A DNA stretch of 64,000 bases from Fredinandcohnia aciditolerans (GCA_003640645.1 QGHH01000003.1:1-64000); one strand, 5' to 3'. Shown: positions 18,868 through 27,693, counted from the stretch's first letter. The notes: generated by a model from the sequence alone, not told the origin. Numbers and translations are program-made.

Positions 18868-18941
18868 ATGCTTTGCATTGATCTAAGAAGATTAATGTAC
18901 TTTTTTGTTGAATCTATTCAATAAACGGTGAAGGTTAGTTA
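18868..18941 (+). repeat. Dispersed two-hairpin repeat, copy 8 (divergent)
   Basis: GCATTGATCTAAGAAGATTAATGT stem (GCATT/AATGT in place of GCGTT/ACGC), T6, GTTGAATC, AATAAACGGTGAAGGTTAGTT. It precedes the DJ-1-like gene by about 50 bp. Confidence 0.7.
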
Positions 18942-18989
18942 GTTTGACCAAAAAAATGTCATTCTTTATTAGGAGAGGGAGAGGATTTA

Positions 18990-19556
18990 ATGGAAATCGC
19001 ATTTGTTGCATTTGATGATTTTACGGATATTGATGTTTTTTTACCTTGGGACATATTGAATCGTGTTAAACATCCTGACTGGAATGTTCAAATTTATGGT
19101 ACTAAAGAAACTCATCGTTCGGTTACTGGTCTTACAGTTCCAATCCATTCGTCTATTGATGAACTAAGGAATGCAGATGCAATTTTATTTGCCAGCGGTC
19201 CAGGAACGAGGAGACTATATAAAGATGAAAATTATCTTAAAAGACTAAAAATAAATCCATCGAAACAGTTAGTAGGTTCTATGTGTTCTGGAGCTCTTAT
19301 TTTAGGAGCTCTTGGTTTATTAGACGGTATGACTGCAACCACATACCCAACAGCGAAAAAGGAATTAGAAAAATTTAATGTTACAGTTGTTGAAGAATCA
19401 TTTATTGTAGAAAATAATATCGCAACTGCGGCTGGTTGCTTAGCCGCACAAGATTTAGTTGGATGGATAATAGAAAGATTGGTAAGTAAGAAAGTAAGAG
19501 AAACAGTAATAAATTCAATTCAACCTGTTGGAAAGGGCTTATCTTTTACAAAGTAA
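18990..19556 (+). CDS. DJ-1/PfpI-family protein
   Basis: 188 residues. Nucleophile elbow with the reactive cysteine at about C99 in VGSMCSGALIL. The early conserved acid lies in the FDDFTDIDVF region, and the ATTYPTAK segment is typical of isonitrile-hydratase/AraC-sensor-type members. Possible roles are isonitrile hydration, glyoxalase-III-like or stress protection; sequence alone does not decide. ATG set by AGGAGAGGGAGAGG. Single-gene unit between repeats 8 and 9. Confidence 0.88.
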   Translation: MEIAFVAFDDFTDIDVFLPWDILNRVKHPDWNVQIYGTKETHRSVTGLTVPIHSSIDELRNADAILFASGPGTRRLYKDENYLKRLKINPSKQLVGSMCSGALILGALGLLDGMTATTYPTAKKELEKFNVTVVEESFIVENNIATAAGCLAAQDLVGWIIERLVSKKVRETVINSIQPVGKGLSFTK

Positions 19557-19570
19557 TGTAATTAAGCTAA

Positions 19571-19640
19571 CGGTGCGTTAGTCTAAGAAGGAATTATCGT
19601 TATTTTTATAGAAATCGTTGAACTAACGGGCAGTTTAGAG
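19571..19640 (+). repeat. Dispersed two-hairpin repeat, copy 9
   Basis: CTAACGGTGCGTTAGTCTAAGAAGG opening, degenerate middle, then TTGAACTAACGGGCAGTTTAGAG. The opening GGTGCGTTAG departs from the usual stem. Confidence 0.75.
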
Positions 19641-19812
19641 GAATTAACTGGTGCAATAACTATACAAGGCGATCATCAAAACGGTCGTCTTTTTCTTCTG
19701 AAAATGTAGTGGAAAAGTAGCAATATTACAAACTGGCGGTATATTAAACAAGGAATAAAAATTTATGTATTTTCATAAAAAAGGGAGTAAAAAACTTGAG
19801 GAGGTAATTGTA

Positions 19813-20262
19813 GTGACCCAACACAAAATCATAATTATACCGTATGATCCCAAGTATGCTGAACAAACAGTTGAAATGTGGCGGAATAGTAAGGAAAGAG
19901 CAATTGGGCAGAAAGAAAGTCATAGCTTAAAAAGTCACATTTATTTTTTAGACCACTTATTACCTGGGCAGTTTCAAATAGATTTAGCGTTAATAGAAGA
20001 AAAAATAGTTGGAATGATTGTATATAACGAAATGGAAATAAATCAACTATATGTACACATAGATTATCAAGGAATTGGTATAGGGCAAATATTATTAAAT
20101 AAAGTAAAAGCACAATCAAGCGGAAAATTAACGTTGTACACGTTTGAAGTAAATAAAAAGGCACAACGATTTTATGAAAAAAATGGATTTGAAGTGATTG
20201 GAAGAGGCTGTGAAAATGAAGAAAATCTACCTGATATTCAATATGAATGGAATATAAAATAA
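19813..20262 (+). CDS. GNAT-family N-acetyltransferase
   Basis: 149 residues from the preferred GTG start, which has the strong site GAGGAGGTAATTGTA. An in-frame ATG 48 bp upstream (19765) has no good site. Motif A: LYVHIDYQGIGIGQILLNKV (QGIGIG acetyl-CoA loop). C-terminal RFYEKNGFEVIGRG is typical of YjaB/PA-type small acetyltransferases. Acceptor unknown. Single gene flanked by repeat copies 9 and 10. Confidence 0.87.
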   Translation: MTQHKIIIIPYDPKYAEQTVEMWRNSKERAIGQKESHSLKSHIYFLDHLLPGQFQIDLALIEEKIVGMIVYNEMEINQLYVHIDYQGIGIGQILLNKVKAQSSGKLTLYTFEVNKKAQRFYEKNGFEVIGRGCENEENLPDIQYEWNIK

Positions 20263-20328
20263 TGAGGTAAACTGATGCGGAGTTAAAGAAAATAGTTTTT
20301 TACTTTACTTATTTCTTATTCCAATAAC

Positions 20329-20360
20329 GGGTGCGTAGATCCGAGAAGGATTAATGCTTG
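20329..20360 (+). repeat. Dispersed repeat, copy 10 (partial)
   Basis: GGGTGCGTAGATCCGAGAAGG then ATTAATGCTTG. The T run and second hairpin are lost. Confidence 0.6.
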
Positions 20361-20432
20361 ATTAATTACTGAGTAATATACTAAAACTAGCCATATGGTT
20401 AACTCAACCTAGAATGAGAACGGGGTGATGTT

Positions 20433-20570
20433 ATGAGTAAAGCTAAAGGAAAAGGTGGAACAGGGAGAGGAACAGACAAAAAGGGGTGGAATCGTTGGCA
20501 AGCTAGTGCAAACAAAAAAAAGAGTGCAAAACCATATAAAAGTAAAGGTGTAAAGAAAACAGATGTATAA
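20433..20570 (+). CDS. Small basic Gly/Lys-rich protein (45 aa), DUF3934-like
   Basis: ATG after CGGGGTGATGTT. Begins MSKAKGKGGTGRGTDKKGWN, then a WQASANKKK stretch and a Lys-rich end. Highly basic, no hydrophobic span, possibly nucleic-acid binding. The pattern recalls a short Bacillus family that I tentatively identify as DUF3934. Function unknown. A strong terminator follows, which supports a real transcription unit. Confidence 0.65.
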   Translation: MSKAKGKGGTGRGTDKKGWNRWQASANKKKSAKPYKSKGVKKTDV

Positions 20571-20641
20571 TATAACCCCACTACCAATAGTGAAAGTTCT
20601 TTTTAAAAAAAGTAATGGGTAATTAGATAAATAATCACAAG

Positions 20642-20673
20642 AATAGCTCAGAAACTACTGAGTTATTTTTTAT
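20642..20673 (+). terminator. Rho-independent terminator
   Basis: AATAGCTCAG (20642-20651) pairs with CTGAGTTATT (20658-20667), 6-nt loop, followed by a T run. Ends the unit of the 45-aa protein. Confidence 0.85.
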
Positions 20674-20880
20674 TGATATAAAATTATGGTCAGATTATAC
20701 GTACATCTTATTTAATAAGTTAGTTTTTACGTAAGGGATCAGAACCCTTTAATGATAGATTACCCCATAGCCTAAAAAATCTCTTCTTAAGAATAATCAC
20801 GCGATCGGCTAATTCTAAGTTGTTAATTTTAATAAAAACCTTTGAGGTGATAATAAGGGTCTTTTTGAAGAAAAGACTTA

Positions 20881-20910
20881 TTGACAAATGACGCTATTCG
20901 GTAATACTAT
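20881..20910 (+). promoter_or_regulatory. Promoter of padR-DUF1048, flanked by ATACT repeats
   Basis: -35 TTGACA (20881-20886), 18-bp spacer, -10 TACTAT (20905-20910). ATACT-type direct repeats begin at about 20903, 20911, 20927 and 20959, overlapping and following the -10. These could be sites for PadR autorepression. The stretch 20674-20880 shows only a weak AAGGG/CCCTT hairpin near 20736. Confidence 0.55.
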
Positions 20911-21005
20911 ATACTAGTAGTAAGTTATACTAAATATAAGTAACACAAAATACCTGTGATACTTAGTACTGAAAAAATATAAGTAATCTATAAATGGAGG
21001 TAAAT

Positions 21006-21347
21006 ATGGAAAACATCACGGAAATGTTGAAGGGGGTACTTGAAGGTTGTGTACTTGAAATCATCAGTCGTGGCGAAACTTACGGCTATGAAATCACCCA
21101 ACAGCTTCGAGATCTTGGTTTCACAGATGTGGTTGAAGGCACAGTATATACAATTACCATGCGGCTTGAGAAAAACAATCTTGTTGACATTGAGAAAAAG
21201 CCATCCACAATGGGACCGCCGAGAAAATTTTACAAACTCAACGCAGCGGGTCAAGAGCGACTGGAAGGTTTTTGGGAAAAGTGGGAATTTGTATCAAGCA
21301 AAATAAACGAGCTAAAAACAAATAAAATCAAAAGGAGAGAAATATAA
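21006..21347 (+). CDS. PadR-family transcriptional regulator
   Basis: 113 residues. Classic PadR winged helix: [18 protein letters not shown], then [17 protein letters not shown] (recognition region), then [14 protein letters not shown] (wing). The C-terminal helix is short. Start is ATG 21006 behind GGAGGTAAAT; the ATG at 20994 lies inside that binding site. The stop TAA overlaps the ATG of the DUF1048 gene, so the two are coupled. Such pairs respond to antimicrobial or membrane stress in other Firmicutes. Confidence 0.9.
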   Translation: MENITEMLKGVLEGCVLEIISRGETYGYEITQQLRDLGFTDVVEGTVYTITMRLEKNNLVDIEKKPSTMGPPRKFYKLNAAGQERLEGFWEKWEFVSSKINELKTNKIKRREI

Positions 21348-21688
21348 TGAATATTTTTGAAAAAATTATTGGAAGTATTGATGACAAGAGGGAATGGAGG
21401 GCCATGGAGGCACGTGCAAAGGCACTCCCAAGTGAGTACCGTACCGCTTACAAAGCCATCCAAAAATATATGTGGACTGCTGGTGGTGGTCCCACTGACT
21501 GGAAGGACAGCAGCCGTATCTTTGGTGGCATTCTCGAACTCTTTGAGGTAGGAGCAGCGGAAGGGAAAAAAGTGACTGACCTTACGGGCGAGGACGTGGC
21601 TGCATTCTGCGATGACTTGGAGAAGGATGAGCAAACTTGGAAGGACAAATATCGCAAGAAGTTGAACGATACGATTGGCCGTGGCTAG
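21347..21688 (+). CDS. DUF1048-family protein
   Basis: 113 residues, soluble and helical: [20 protein letters not shown], then [19 protein letters not shown] and a C-terminal KYRKKLN. It matches the small family repeatedly encoded directly after padR genes. The molecular role is unknown; it may act together with, or modulate, the PadR protein. Overlaps padR by one base. Confidence 0.85.
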   Translation: MNIFEKIIGSIDDKREWRAMEARAKALPSEYRTAYKAIQKYMWTAGGGPTDWKDSSRIFGGILELFEVGAAEGKKVTDLTGEDVAAFCDDLEKDEQTWKDKYRKKLNDTIGRG

Positions 21689-21829
21689 CGCCAAGAGGAG
21701 TATCGCCAAGATCGACACTAATCATGTAAGTTGTAACTGGGTAGACTTAAAATCCTTAAAGAAGAACTAGTTGGCTATCGCTAAAATCCATATCGGCAGT
21801 ATTGTTTTGTTTGAATAAAAGTACCGTTA

Positions 21830-21969
21830 GAGCGATTGGAAAGCAATGAAAAGAATACCTGAAAACAGGGGCTGAAGGACTTAAATTAGGTAAAGAATAT
21901 AACTTACCTGAAGAAGAAAAGTTAAACCTAATAATGACAGGAATTAATAGTAAAGAAGGATTAGAATGA
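21830..21969 (+). pseudogene. C-terminal remnant of an unidentified protein
   Basis: Frame reading KEYLKTGAEGLKLGKEYN, then LPEEEKLNLIMTGINSKEGLE and TGA, with an in-frame TGA further upstream. Its stop overlaps the ATG of the FUSC remnant (ATGA), so they were once a coupled gene pair. Family not recognised. Confidence 0.45.
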
Positions 21970-22158
21970 GTGGCAAACAATTAAAACGGGTTGTCTCTTC
22001 TATGCTTAAAGAAGCACTACAAGTAAATAAGAAACCATTTCCTTGGTTAAAAGCCTTTAGTGCAGGATAAGCTGCTGCTTTGCCTGTTATGATAGGATTT
22101 GCCTTTGGGCAATGTGCAATATGGATTAATTGCTGGATTAGGTGGCTATTTTGGATAA
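21966..22158 (+). pseudogene. FUSC-family membrane protein, N-terminal remnant
   Basis: Begins MSGKQLKRVVSSMLKEALQ, then KPFPWLKAFSAG, a TAA stop, AAALPVMIGFAFG, a frameshift, and NVQYGLIAGLGGYFG before another stop. This is the first membrane segment of fusaric-acid-resistance-like permeases. Stop, frameshift and loss of the remaining protein make it non-functional. Confidence 0.65.
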
Positions 22159-22314
22159 ATGAGAAAAACTATTATTAAGTATATTTTTGGGGATAATATC
22201 TAATCAAAGAATTTTGTGTGAGAAAATGAGAAGGCTAAGTAATGAGCAAGAGCAACTTGCTTATTACATCTTGTTTATTTGAGATCAAAAATTTAGAAAA
22301 AAGGTTAGAAAAAA

Positions 22315-22761
22315 GTGAATCCAAAAGAAAAATTATTATGGAGTATAGCTTTTCCAGGTTTCGGTCAATTACTGAACAGTAAGTATGTAAAAGGGATCAT
22401 TTTTATTAGTTTAGAATTTATCATTAATGTTCAATCCCAATTTAATCAGATTATTTACTTTAGTTTTAATGGAGAAATAAGTAAAGCCATTGAGCATACC
22501 GAATACCAATGGCTTATGTTTTATCCTTGTATTTATTTCTATTCCATGTGGGATGCCTACAAGGATGCGGGTGGAGGCAAAGAACCATATTCCTATTTAC
22601 CATTTGTGATGTCTGCGTTTTTTGTTACAGTTGGACTTATGTATTCAGCAAAGGTAAAGATATTTGGAATCTATTTAGGAACAGTTTGGTTTCCGATGAT
22701 ATGTGTCATTCCAGGGATTATGGTTGGGTTTCTACTGAAAAAAATATTCAGAAATAGATAG
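22315..22761 (+). CDS. Membrane protein of unknown function
   Basis: 148 residues, GTG start with only a weak AAGGTTAG site. Four to five hydrophobic spans: about 8-30 (an AFPGFGQLLNSKYVKG loop recalls TM2-like proteins), 65-80, 95-110 and 115-140. Short basic tail IFRNR. No family assigned. A hairpin at 22240-22266 (AGCAAG/CTTGCT core) precedes it and may end the upstream pseudogene transcript. Convergent with the next gene. Confidence 0.6.
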   Translation: MNPKEKLLWSIAFPGFGQLLNSKYVKGIIFISLEFIINVQSQFNQIIYFSFNGEISKAIEHTEYQWLMFYPCIYFYSMWDAYKDAGGGKEPYSYLPFVMSAFFVTVGLMYSAKVKIFGIYLGTVWFPMICVIPGIMVGFLLKKIFRNR

Positions 22762-22802
22762 TGAGTTAATTTCTTCTTGAAAAGAGGATTTAGACTCACT
22801 AT
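22758..22802. terminator. Inverted repeat between convergent genes
   Basis: ATAGTGAGT (22758-22766) pairs with ACTCACTAT (22794-22802) across a 27-nt loop. It sits exactly between two convergent genes, so it may serve both. No strong T run. Confidence 0.4.
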
Positions 22803-22840
22803 CGCCCAAATCTATTCAATTCTATTTTTTACTTGATCAT

Positions 22841-23989
22841 TTAAAAACGTGAATCCTTTTGTGTTTTCCCTATTTTCTTTCCCAGCTTTTTTAACCAAGA
22901 AGATATCTTCATCGCATAATATAGAAACAAAAAAGCGCCAATCGTCATCATGGCATAACCCTGAACTGCTGGCTCAAAAGTGATTCGCACGTCAGGCGAG
23001 AGCTGCAAACCGATGAAAATACCGAGATAAAGAATGAACATATCCCTTAACGGCTCATACCATTTGACATGTCCCATCTTGATATAGATAAAAAACTGTA
23101 TAAGAATGGTGCAAAAAAGTGCAACGAATTCTCCTGAGCTGTCACTAAAGGACTCCCCTACGATTTCCCAAGTCGGAAACCAAAAACAAATCAGTAGAAG
23201 CTGTACAAAAGAGAGAAGGGTAGTATATAAGAGTCCGTTCTTCCGGCTTTTTTTCTCATTTTTCTCCACGATTTTTTTCTGTTCTTCAGTAAGAAAGAGA
23301 TTATCCAACCCTTCAGCCTCTGAACCAATAACGAAAGAAAGCGTTCCATCAAAAAGGTTTTTTGGAATCGATTCAATGTTCTTAGGATTACTTGGGGTAG
23401 CTGTTAAAGCCTTATCTGTATGGTAAATCTCAACCCCATGCTTTTGAAATACACCAATCCAATCATTTAGGGATTTCTCATCCGCATGAGGAAAGCTGGT
23501 AACCTTCACTTGATTGGTGGTATCGACACCATAGATAAAGACTTTTGCGGACCGCACTGGAACAAATTTTGTCCTCAAATTATAATTTTCGCCACTTTGA
23601 ATCTTTGACTTTGCTTTTAATCGATAGTCCATGCCGATTAATACATATTTCATATTTTCAAAGGGAATGAAAATGTGGTGTTCTTCATTCATCTTTTTGT
23701 CCTTCACGTAGGAATCATATCCGTTGTCACTTAGTTGAATGTTAATAACAACGTCTCGGTATTTTCGTAAATTTTTATAACTGAACCATGAAAACCCAAG
23801 AAAGACAATACCTAGCGCAAAAAGCAGGAGGGATAAACCGAATCCTGTCTCGGGAACTTCTTTGATAGTAAAACCAAATATACTGATTCCCATTATAAAG
23901 AAAATGGAGATCAAGCCAATATGGCACCCTATGGCCCACTTAGGCAGCTGATTCGTAAAATTTCGATTATCTTTTGTTTGTAATTCCAT
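22841..23989 (-). CDS. Membrane protein of unknown function (382 aa)
   Basis: Start ATG 23989 follows AAAGGGG; a TTG codon lies just before it in frame. Two N-terminal spans (about 19-41 and 50-70), then a beta-rich soluble region of about 180 residues (VVINIQLSDNGYDSY..., FIPFENMKYVLIGMDYRL...), then a charged helix (EEQKKIVEKNEKKSRK). About four spans follow at the C-terminus, and the tail is Lys-rich. The middle region resembles a membrane-anchored PH-like (bPH) fold by pattern, but this is unproven. No operon partner. Confidence 0.6.
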   Translation of the reverse strand: MELQTKDNRNFTNQLPKWAIGCHIGLISIFFIMGISIFGFTIKEVPETGFGLSLLLFALGIVFLGFSWFSYKNLRKYRDVVINIQLSDNGYDSYVKDKKMNEEHHIFIPFENMKYVLIGMDYRLKAKSKIQSGENYNLRTKFVPVRSAKVFIYGVDTTNQVKVTSFPHADEKSLNDWIGVFQKHGVEIYHTDKALTATPSNPKNIESIPKNLFDGTLSFVIGSEAEGLDNLFLTEEQKKIVEKNEKKSRKNGLLYTTLLSFVQLLLICFWFPTWEIVGESFSDSSGEFVALFCTILIQFFIYIKMGHVKWYEPLRDMFILYLGIFIGLQLSPDVRITFEPAVQGYAMMTIGAFLFLYYAMKISSWLKKLGKKIGKTQKDSRF

Positions 23990-23992
23990 CAA

Positions 23993-24322
23993 CCAATAGC
24001 CCCTTTCATTTCTTTATTTTACCAAAATGTATGTGGGAAAAAGGGCTTATATTGTTTAGGTCTATGGTAGGGTTCTTACTATCATATTGAAAGTGAAGAT
24101 GATCAAATTACGGTTTCAACTAAAGAATAATCCAAAAACAACTAAATTAGTTGATTGAAATCAATACTTGTAAATTATAAACTGGGTATTAAGTAAGGAG
24201 AAGCGAGATTACAAAGTTAGTTTATGTAACGAATGGTTACGAAAAATTGGTCGTCGTTAGTGGAGGTTTATCTCCTGAATCCAATTTAGAAAGGGCTGGG
24301 ACAAGGGATCAGTCCCACAGGT
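23993..24322. other. Gene-free stretch
   Basis: No credible gene, RNA or strong terminator seen. A short plus-strand frame around 24210-24300 (TKLVYVTNGYEKLVVVSGG) looks protein-like but has no start or family; it may be debris. Confidence 0.4.
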
Positions 24323-24328
24323 GTGAGT

Positions 24329-25240
24329 ATGAGGACAAGGTATCGTAATTTGAATGATGTGTCGAATAAGAAATCGTTTCGGGATATGCGAAAGTGGCAG
24401 AAGGAAAGACGAAGCAAAGTGAAGGATTTAAATGAAAATATACCGCAATGTTCAAAAAAAAGGAACCAAGAATTGAAGGAAAATAGAAGCCGAACTTCTT
24501 ATACATGGATTGGACATTCCACCTTTTTACTTCAACTTAGTGGTCTAAATATACTTACTGATCCGGTATGGGCGAAACGTATGGGTTTTCAGAAACGGTT
24601 AACGGAACCTGGAATTCCATTGGAAGATTTGCCGGAAATCGATGTTGTCGTTATTTCACATGGTCATTATGACCATCTTGACTTTCCAACGCTGAAAAAA
24701 CTAAAAGGAAATCCGACCTATTTTGTTCCGATTGGGCTGAAATCTCTTTTTATAAAAAAAGGGTATCAACATGTAGTAGAAATGAATTGGTGGGAATCAT
24801 TAGAATACGAAGGCGTTACCATTCACTTTGTCCCAGCTCAGCACTGGACAAGAAGGTCACTTAACGATATGAATACTTCCCATTGGGGTGGGTGGATATT
24901 TCAAACGACCAGTGAAACATTTTATTTTGTCGGCGATACTGGTTATTTCTCCGGTTTTAAGGAAATTGCTGCACGTTTTATGATTGATATCGTTTTCATG
25001 CCAATTGGCGCCTATGAACCGGAATGGTTTTTGGCCGACTCACATATTTCTCCTGAAGATAGTGTGAAGGCATTTATCGAACTGGAAGCGAAGCAGTTTG
25101 TTCCCATGCACTATGGTGCTTATCGATTGGCAGATGACACAGGTCCAGAAGCTTTAGAGCGATTGCTACGAGAATGGGAAAAACGCCAACTGCCGAAGGA
25201 GCAATTAAAGGTGTTATCAATAGGGGAAACTGTAATGTAA
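24329..25240 (+). CDS. MBL-fold metal-dependent hydrolase, UlaG/NAPE-PLD-like
   Basis: About 303 residues. TWIGHSTFLLQ beta-strand start and SHGHYDHLD (the HxHxDH metal motif). Then PAQHWTRR, a metal-site Asp in FVGDTGY, and a final metal His in FVPMHYG. The length, the N-terminal extension and the WGGW segment resemble the N-acyl-phosphatidylethanolamine-phospholipase-D-like branch, which may hydrolyse phosphodiesters or lactones. Substrate unknown. Starts at ATG 24329 or GTG 24323; the binding site is weak in both cases. Monocistronic. Confidence 0.87.
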   Translation: MRTRYRNLNDVSNKKSFRDMRKWQKERRSKVKDLNENIPQCSKKRNQELKENRSRTSYTWIGHSTFLLQLSGLNILTDPVWAKRMGFQKRLTEPGIPLEDLPEIDVVVISHGHYDHLDFPTLKKLKGNPTYFVPIGLKSLFIKKGYQHVVEMNWWESLEYEGVTIHFVPAQHWTRRSLNDMNTSHWGGWIFQTTSETFYFVGDTGYFSGFKEIAARFMIDIVFMPIGAYEPEWFLADSHISPEDSVKAFIELEAKQFVPMHYGAYRLADDTGPEALERLLREWEKRQLPKEQLKVLSIGETVM

Positions 25241-25328
25241 TGAAAGTGAAGAAATAGTTCAATTAGTTTATAGTTTATGAATCTACACGAATACAGCAAT
25301 TGAAATGGGAACATGGGAGGTACGAAAT

Positions 25329-25763
25329 TTGAAAATCAATAGAATAGATCACGTGAGTATAAACGTAAATGATCTTTCAGCAGCTAAAGCGTTTTTTCTT
25401 GATTTAGGACTTGAAGTGAAAGCGGAATGGGAATTGGAGGGAGAACAGTTAGACAGGATAGTTGGGCTAAATAATGTAAAAACAGCATGTGTCGGGATGG
25501 GGATGCCAGGTGGTCAGGCCTGGATCGAGCTTGTCAAATTTTATTCGCCACCGTCAGAAGATATTTCGCGACCTTCAGCAAATACGCTAGGTATACAACA
25601 TATTTGCTTTGCTGTAGAAGATATTGAAGCTATTATTGAAAGGTTGAAAAAGAAGGGTACGGAAATTTTTAGTGAAATCCAGCAGTATGAAGAAAGTTAT
25701 AAATTATGTTATGTTCGCGGTCCAGAGGGAATTATTTTAGAGTTGGCGGAGAAAATCGGATAA
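25329..25763 (+). CDS. VOC-family (glyoxalase/dioxygenase fold) protein
   Basis: 144 residues from TTG 25329, which is well placed after ATGGGAGGTACG; the open frame begins 24 bp earlier. Two beta-alpha-beta-beta-beta modules: INRIDHVSINVNDLSAAKAF and GIQHICFAVEDIEAIIERL. Metal-ligand-like His (DHVSIN), His (IQHICF) and Glu (GIILELAE) are present. Could be a lyase, isomerase, dioxygenase or drug-binding protein; not resolvable here. Confidence 0.83.
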   Translation: MKINRIDHVSINVNDLSAAKAFFLDLGLEVKAEWELEGEQLDRIVGLNNVKTACVGMGMPGGQAWIELVKFYSPPSEDISRPSANTLGIQHICFAVEDIEAIIERLKKKGTEIFSEIQQYEESYKLCYVRGPEGIILELAEKIG

Positions 25764-25842
25764 ATATTGAACCCTAATGATTTTATCTCCGACTTTCAAG
25801 GATTTCTATTAAAACGAATGGATGAAATAGTTGATAGATCGG

Positions 25843-25868
25843 AGCTGTCATTAAGGCAGCTTTTTTTG
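25843..25868 (+). terminator. Rho-independent terminator
   Basis: AGCTGTC and GGCAGCT arms (25843-25861), followed by a T7 run. About 80 bp after the VOC gene. Confidence 0.8.
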
Positions 25869-26019
25869 TTGTAAGTACGGAGTATGATAGAAAGTTATTA
25901 ATCTCATTGGGCGACAGTAGTGTTTAAACTTCAAATGGAATCATGTGTGTTCTCTATTAGTATAAAAATATTTAAGTTAATATTTTTCATAAATTATCTG
26001 AAATCATCAATCTTTTTAA

Positions 26020-26048
26020 TTGAGAATTATTATCATTTATTGTATATT
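26020..26048 (+). promoter_or_regulatory. Promoter with overlapping Fur box
   Basis: -35 TTGAGA (26020-26025), 17-bp spacer, -10 TATATT (26043-26048). GAGAATTATTATCATTTAT (26022-26040) matches the 19-bp Fur consensus at about 14 positions and covers the spacer. Fur with Fe2+ would block the downstream flavin reductase and release it under iron starvation. Confidence 0.65.
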
Positions 26049-26089
26049 AGGTAGGAGCATACATATTCAATTATGAAGGGGATTAAATA

Positions 26090-26791
26090 ATGCAAATATA
26101 CTGGACGAAAATAAATAAGATTATTGAGGAAACTCCTGAGATTAGAACATACCTGCTTGACCGCCCTGAAGACTTTACTTGGGAGGAAGGTTCCCACACT
26201 CACTTTGCACTAAAAGGTTTCAATGCCGGAGATAAACCAAATAAAAGTCTGGTTCGTCATATGTCTATCTCTACGTTACCGTACGAAAATGCAATCGGTA
26301 TCACAACACGCATCAGAGAGCAGTGCTCGGAGTTTAAATATATTTTAAGAAATTTGAAAGTCGGCAATGAAGTTGCAATATTTAAAACACATTCAAATGT
26401 ACCGCTGAAAAGAGAAGACAAAAACATTTACCTGCTTTCATCAGGTGTTGGTCTGGCAACTTTTAGACCGCTTGTTCTTGAATATTTCGAACGTGCTGCT
26501 AACGTAAATCAAATCTATTCCCTGAACATCGATTCATCAAAGAATTTCCTATTTACAGATGTTTTTAAATCAGCACCTGACAAGAAGTTCACGGCACAGT
26601 TCGTCGATAACCGTAATGACTATTATGAAGCAGTGCAAAATATTGGTGCAGATCAGAATGGACTCTTCTATATTGTTGGAAGCGATGAGTTCGTAGTCCA
26701 GAACATTGAAATACTACGTGAGCATGGGATCAAGCCAGAACAAATTATCCTCGATAAGCGCGAAAAAGAAATGCCTAATTTTTTCATCTAA
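26090..26791 (+). CDS. FNR-like flavin reductase, probable iron-siderophore reductase
   Basis: 233 residues. An N-terminal FAD-binding barrel has RHMSISTLP as the flavin-contact motif; the TRI segment and a C-terminal NAD(P)-binding half follow (YLLSSGVGLATFRPLV; FYIVGSDEFV). No 2Fe-2S domain. The ferredoxin-reductase fold and the Fur box upstream suggest it releases iron from imported ferric siderophores or reduces haem partners (inference). ATG after AAGGGGATTAAATA. Monocistronic. Confidence 0.8.
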   Translation: MQIYWTKINKIIEETPEIRTYLLDRPEDFTWEEGSHTHFALKGFNAGDKPNKSLVRHMSISTLPYENAIGITTRIREQCSEFKYILRNLKVGNEVAIFKTHSNVPLKREDKNIYLLSSGVGLATFRPLVLEYFERAANVNQIYSLNIDSSKNFLFTDVFKSAPDKKFTAQFVDNRNDYYEAVQNIGADQNGLFYIVGSDEFVVQNIEILREHGIKPEQIILDKREKEMPNFFI

Positions 26792-26989
26792 CTGATCAAT
26801 TTAAGTATTTACCATCATTTTTTATGATGCAGATAGAATTCTTTGGTTGAACTCGATTGGGCGTTTATTACAGATAATGTTGGTAATCAAAGATTGTTTG
26901 CTATAGTTAGTTAATATATATAGGAGAAGAAAGATGGAAAAAGAACCAATTTATTACTTCTTATAAAAAGCTATGTGAAATCTAAGGAC

Positions 26990-27265
26990 ATATTATGATT
27001 ATAAATTTCGATTTGTATATCCATGGGACAGTCTCTCGTCTGCCCCATGTTAATTTTTCTTGCTGGGCGATTATAACTTACATAGGTTTCGGCTACGTAG
27101 TAATGGATTGCTTTTTTACTTTCTCGGACGGCAACCAATACTACACCTATAATGAATCCATCTCAAAGTTAAGGGGTAATTAACCCTGATACTGCAATCC
27201 GAAGTATAATATACCCTTCTGCCAATACTTTTACAGCTGAAGAATTATTAGATTTAAAGGCTTTT
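26990..27265 (-). pseudogene. Coding-like decayed stretch, family unknown
   Basis: The minus strand reads SSAVKVLAEGYIILRIAVSG, LITP, two stops, then DGFIIGVVLVAVRESKKAIH, then YYVAETYVSYNRPARKIN. The hydrophobic-then-polar pattern and lack of stops over about 60 codons suggest a former membrane protein. No start, binding site or family found. Plus-strand ORFs here are less convincing. Confidence 0.3.
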
Positions 27266-27693
27266 AAATTCTGGCTTATTTCCCACACAAAGGATTTTAA
27301 AGTGAAAGTAGCAACTTCTTTGGCTATAAGTTTTTTTAATCACTTTAATTTTCGGACTTTACTCTTAAAAATACTTAGATTTCTCTTATGTATTCTTAGT
27401 TCTTAGACACATTTCACGGCATTTTAGGGGGATGGAATGATATAGCGTGGTCTGCACTATGATTTAGGTTCAAATTATGGACTTTAACAAAACAAAAAAA
27501 ACAAGAAATTACAACTTATTATACACTGCTAGTTAATTTTGGCACTTTCCAGTTTCATAAAAGATATTAACACTTACATCAGTATAATAGTTTGAAAATC
27601 TACTTATCTTTCAACCAATTCCAGCTTCTCGCCATTCTGCCCATGGAGAAAGAGATTTTATCAGACCCATTTAAAATACTACTAGTTGATTAA
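27266..27693. other. AT-rich stretch without recognisable genes
   Basis: Frames on both strands are short and unlike proteins. No tRNA, riboswitch or strong hairpin recognised. Confidence 0.4.

Noticed and set aside
26995-27183. 62-codon plus-strand frame
   Set aside because: The opposite strand is more protein-like here, and the plus frame has no binding site or family.
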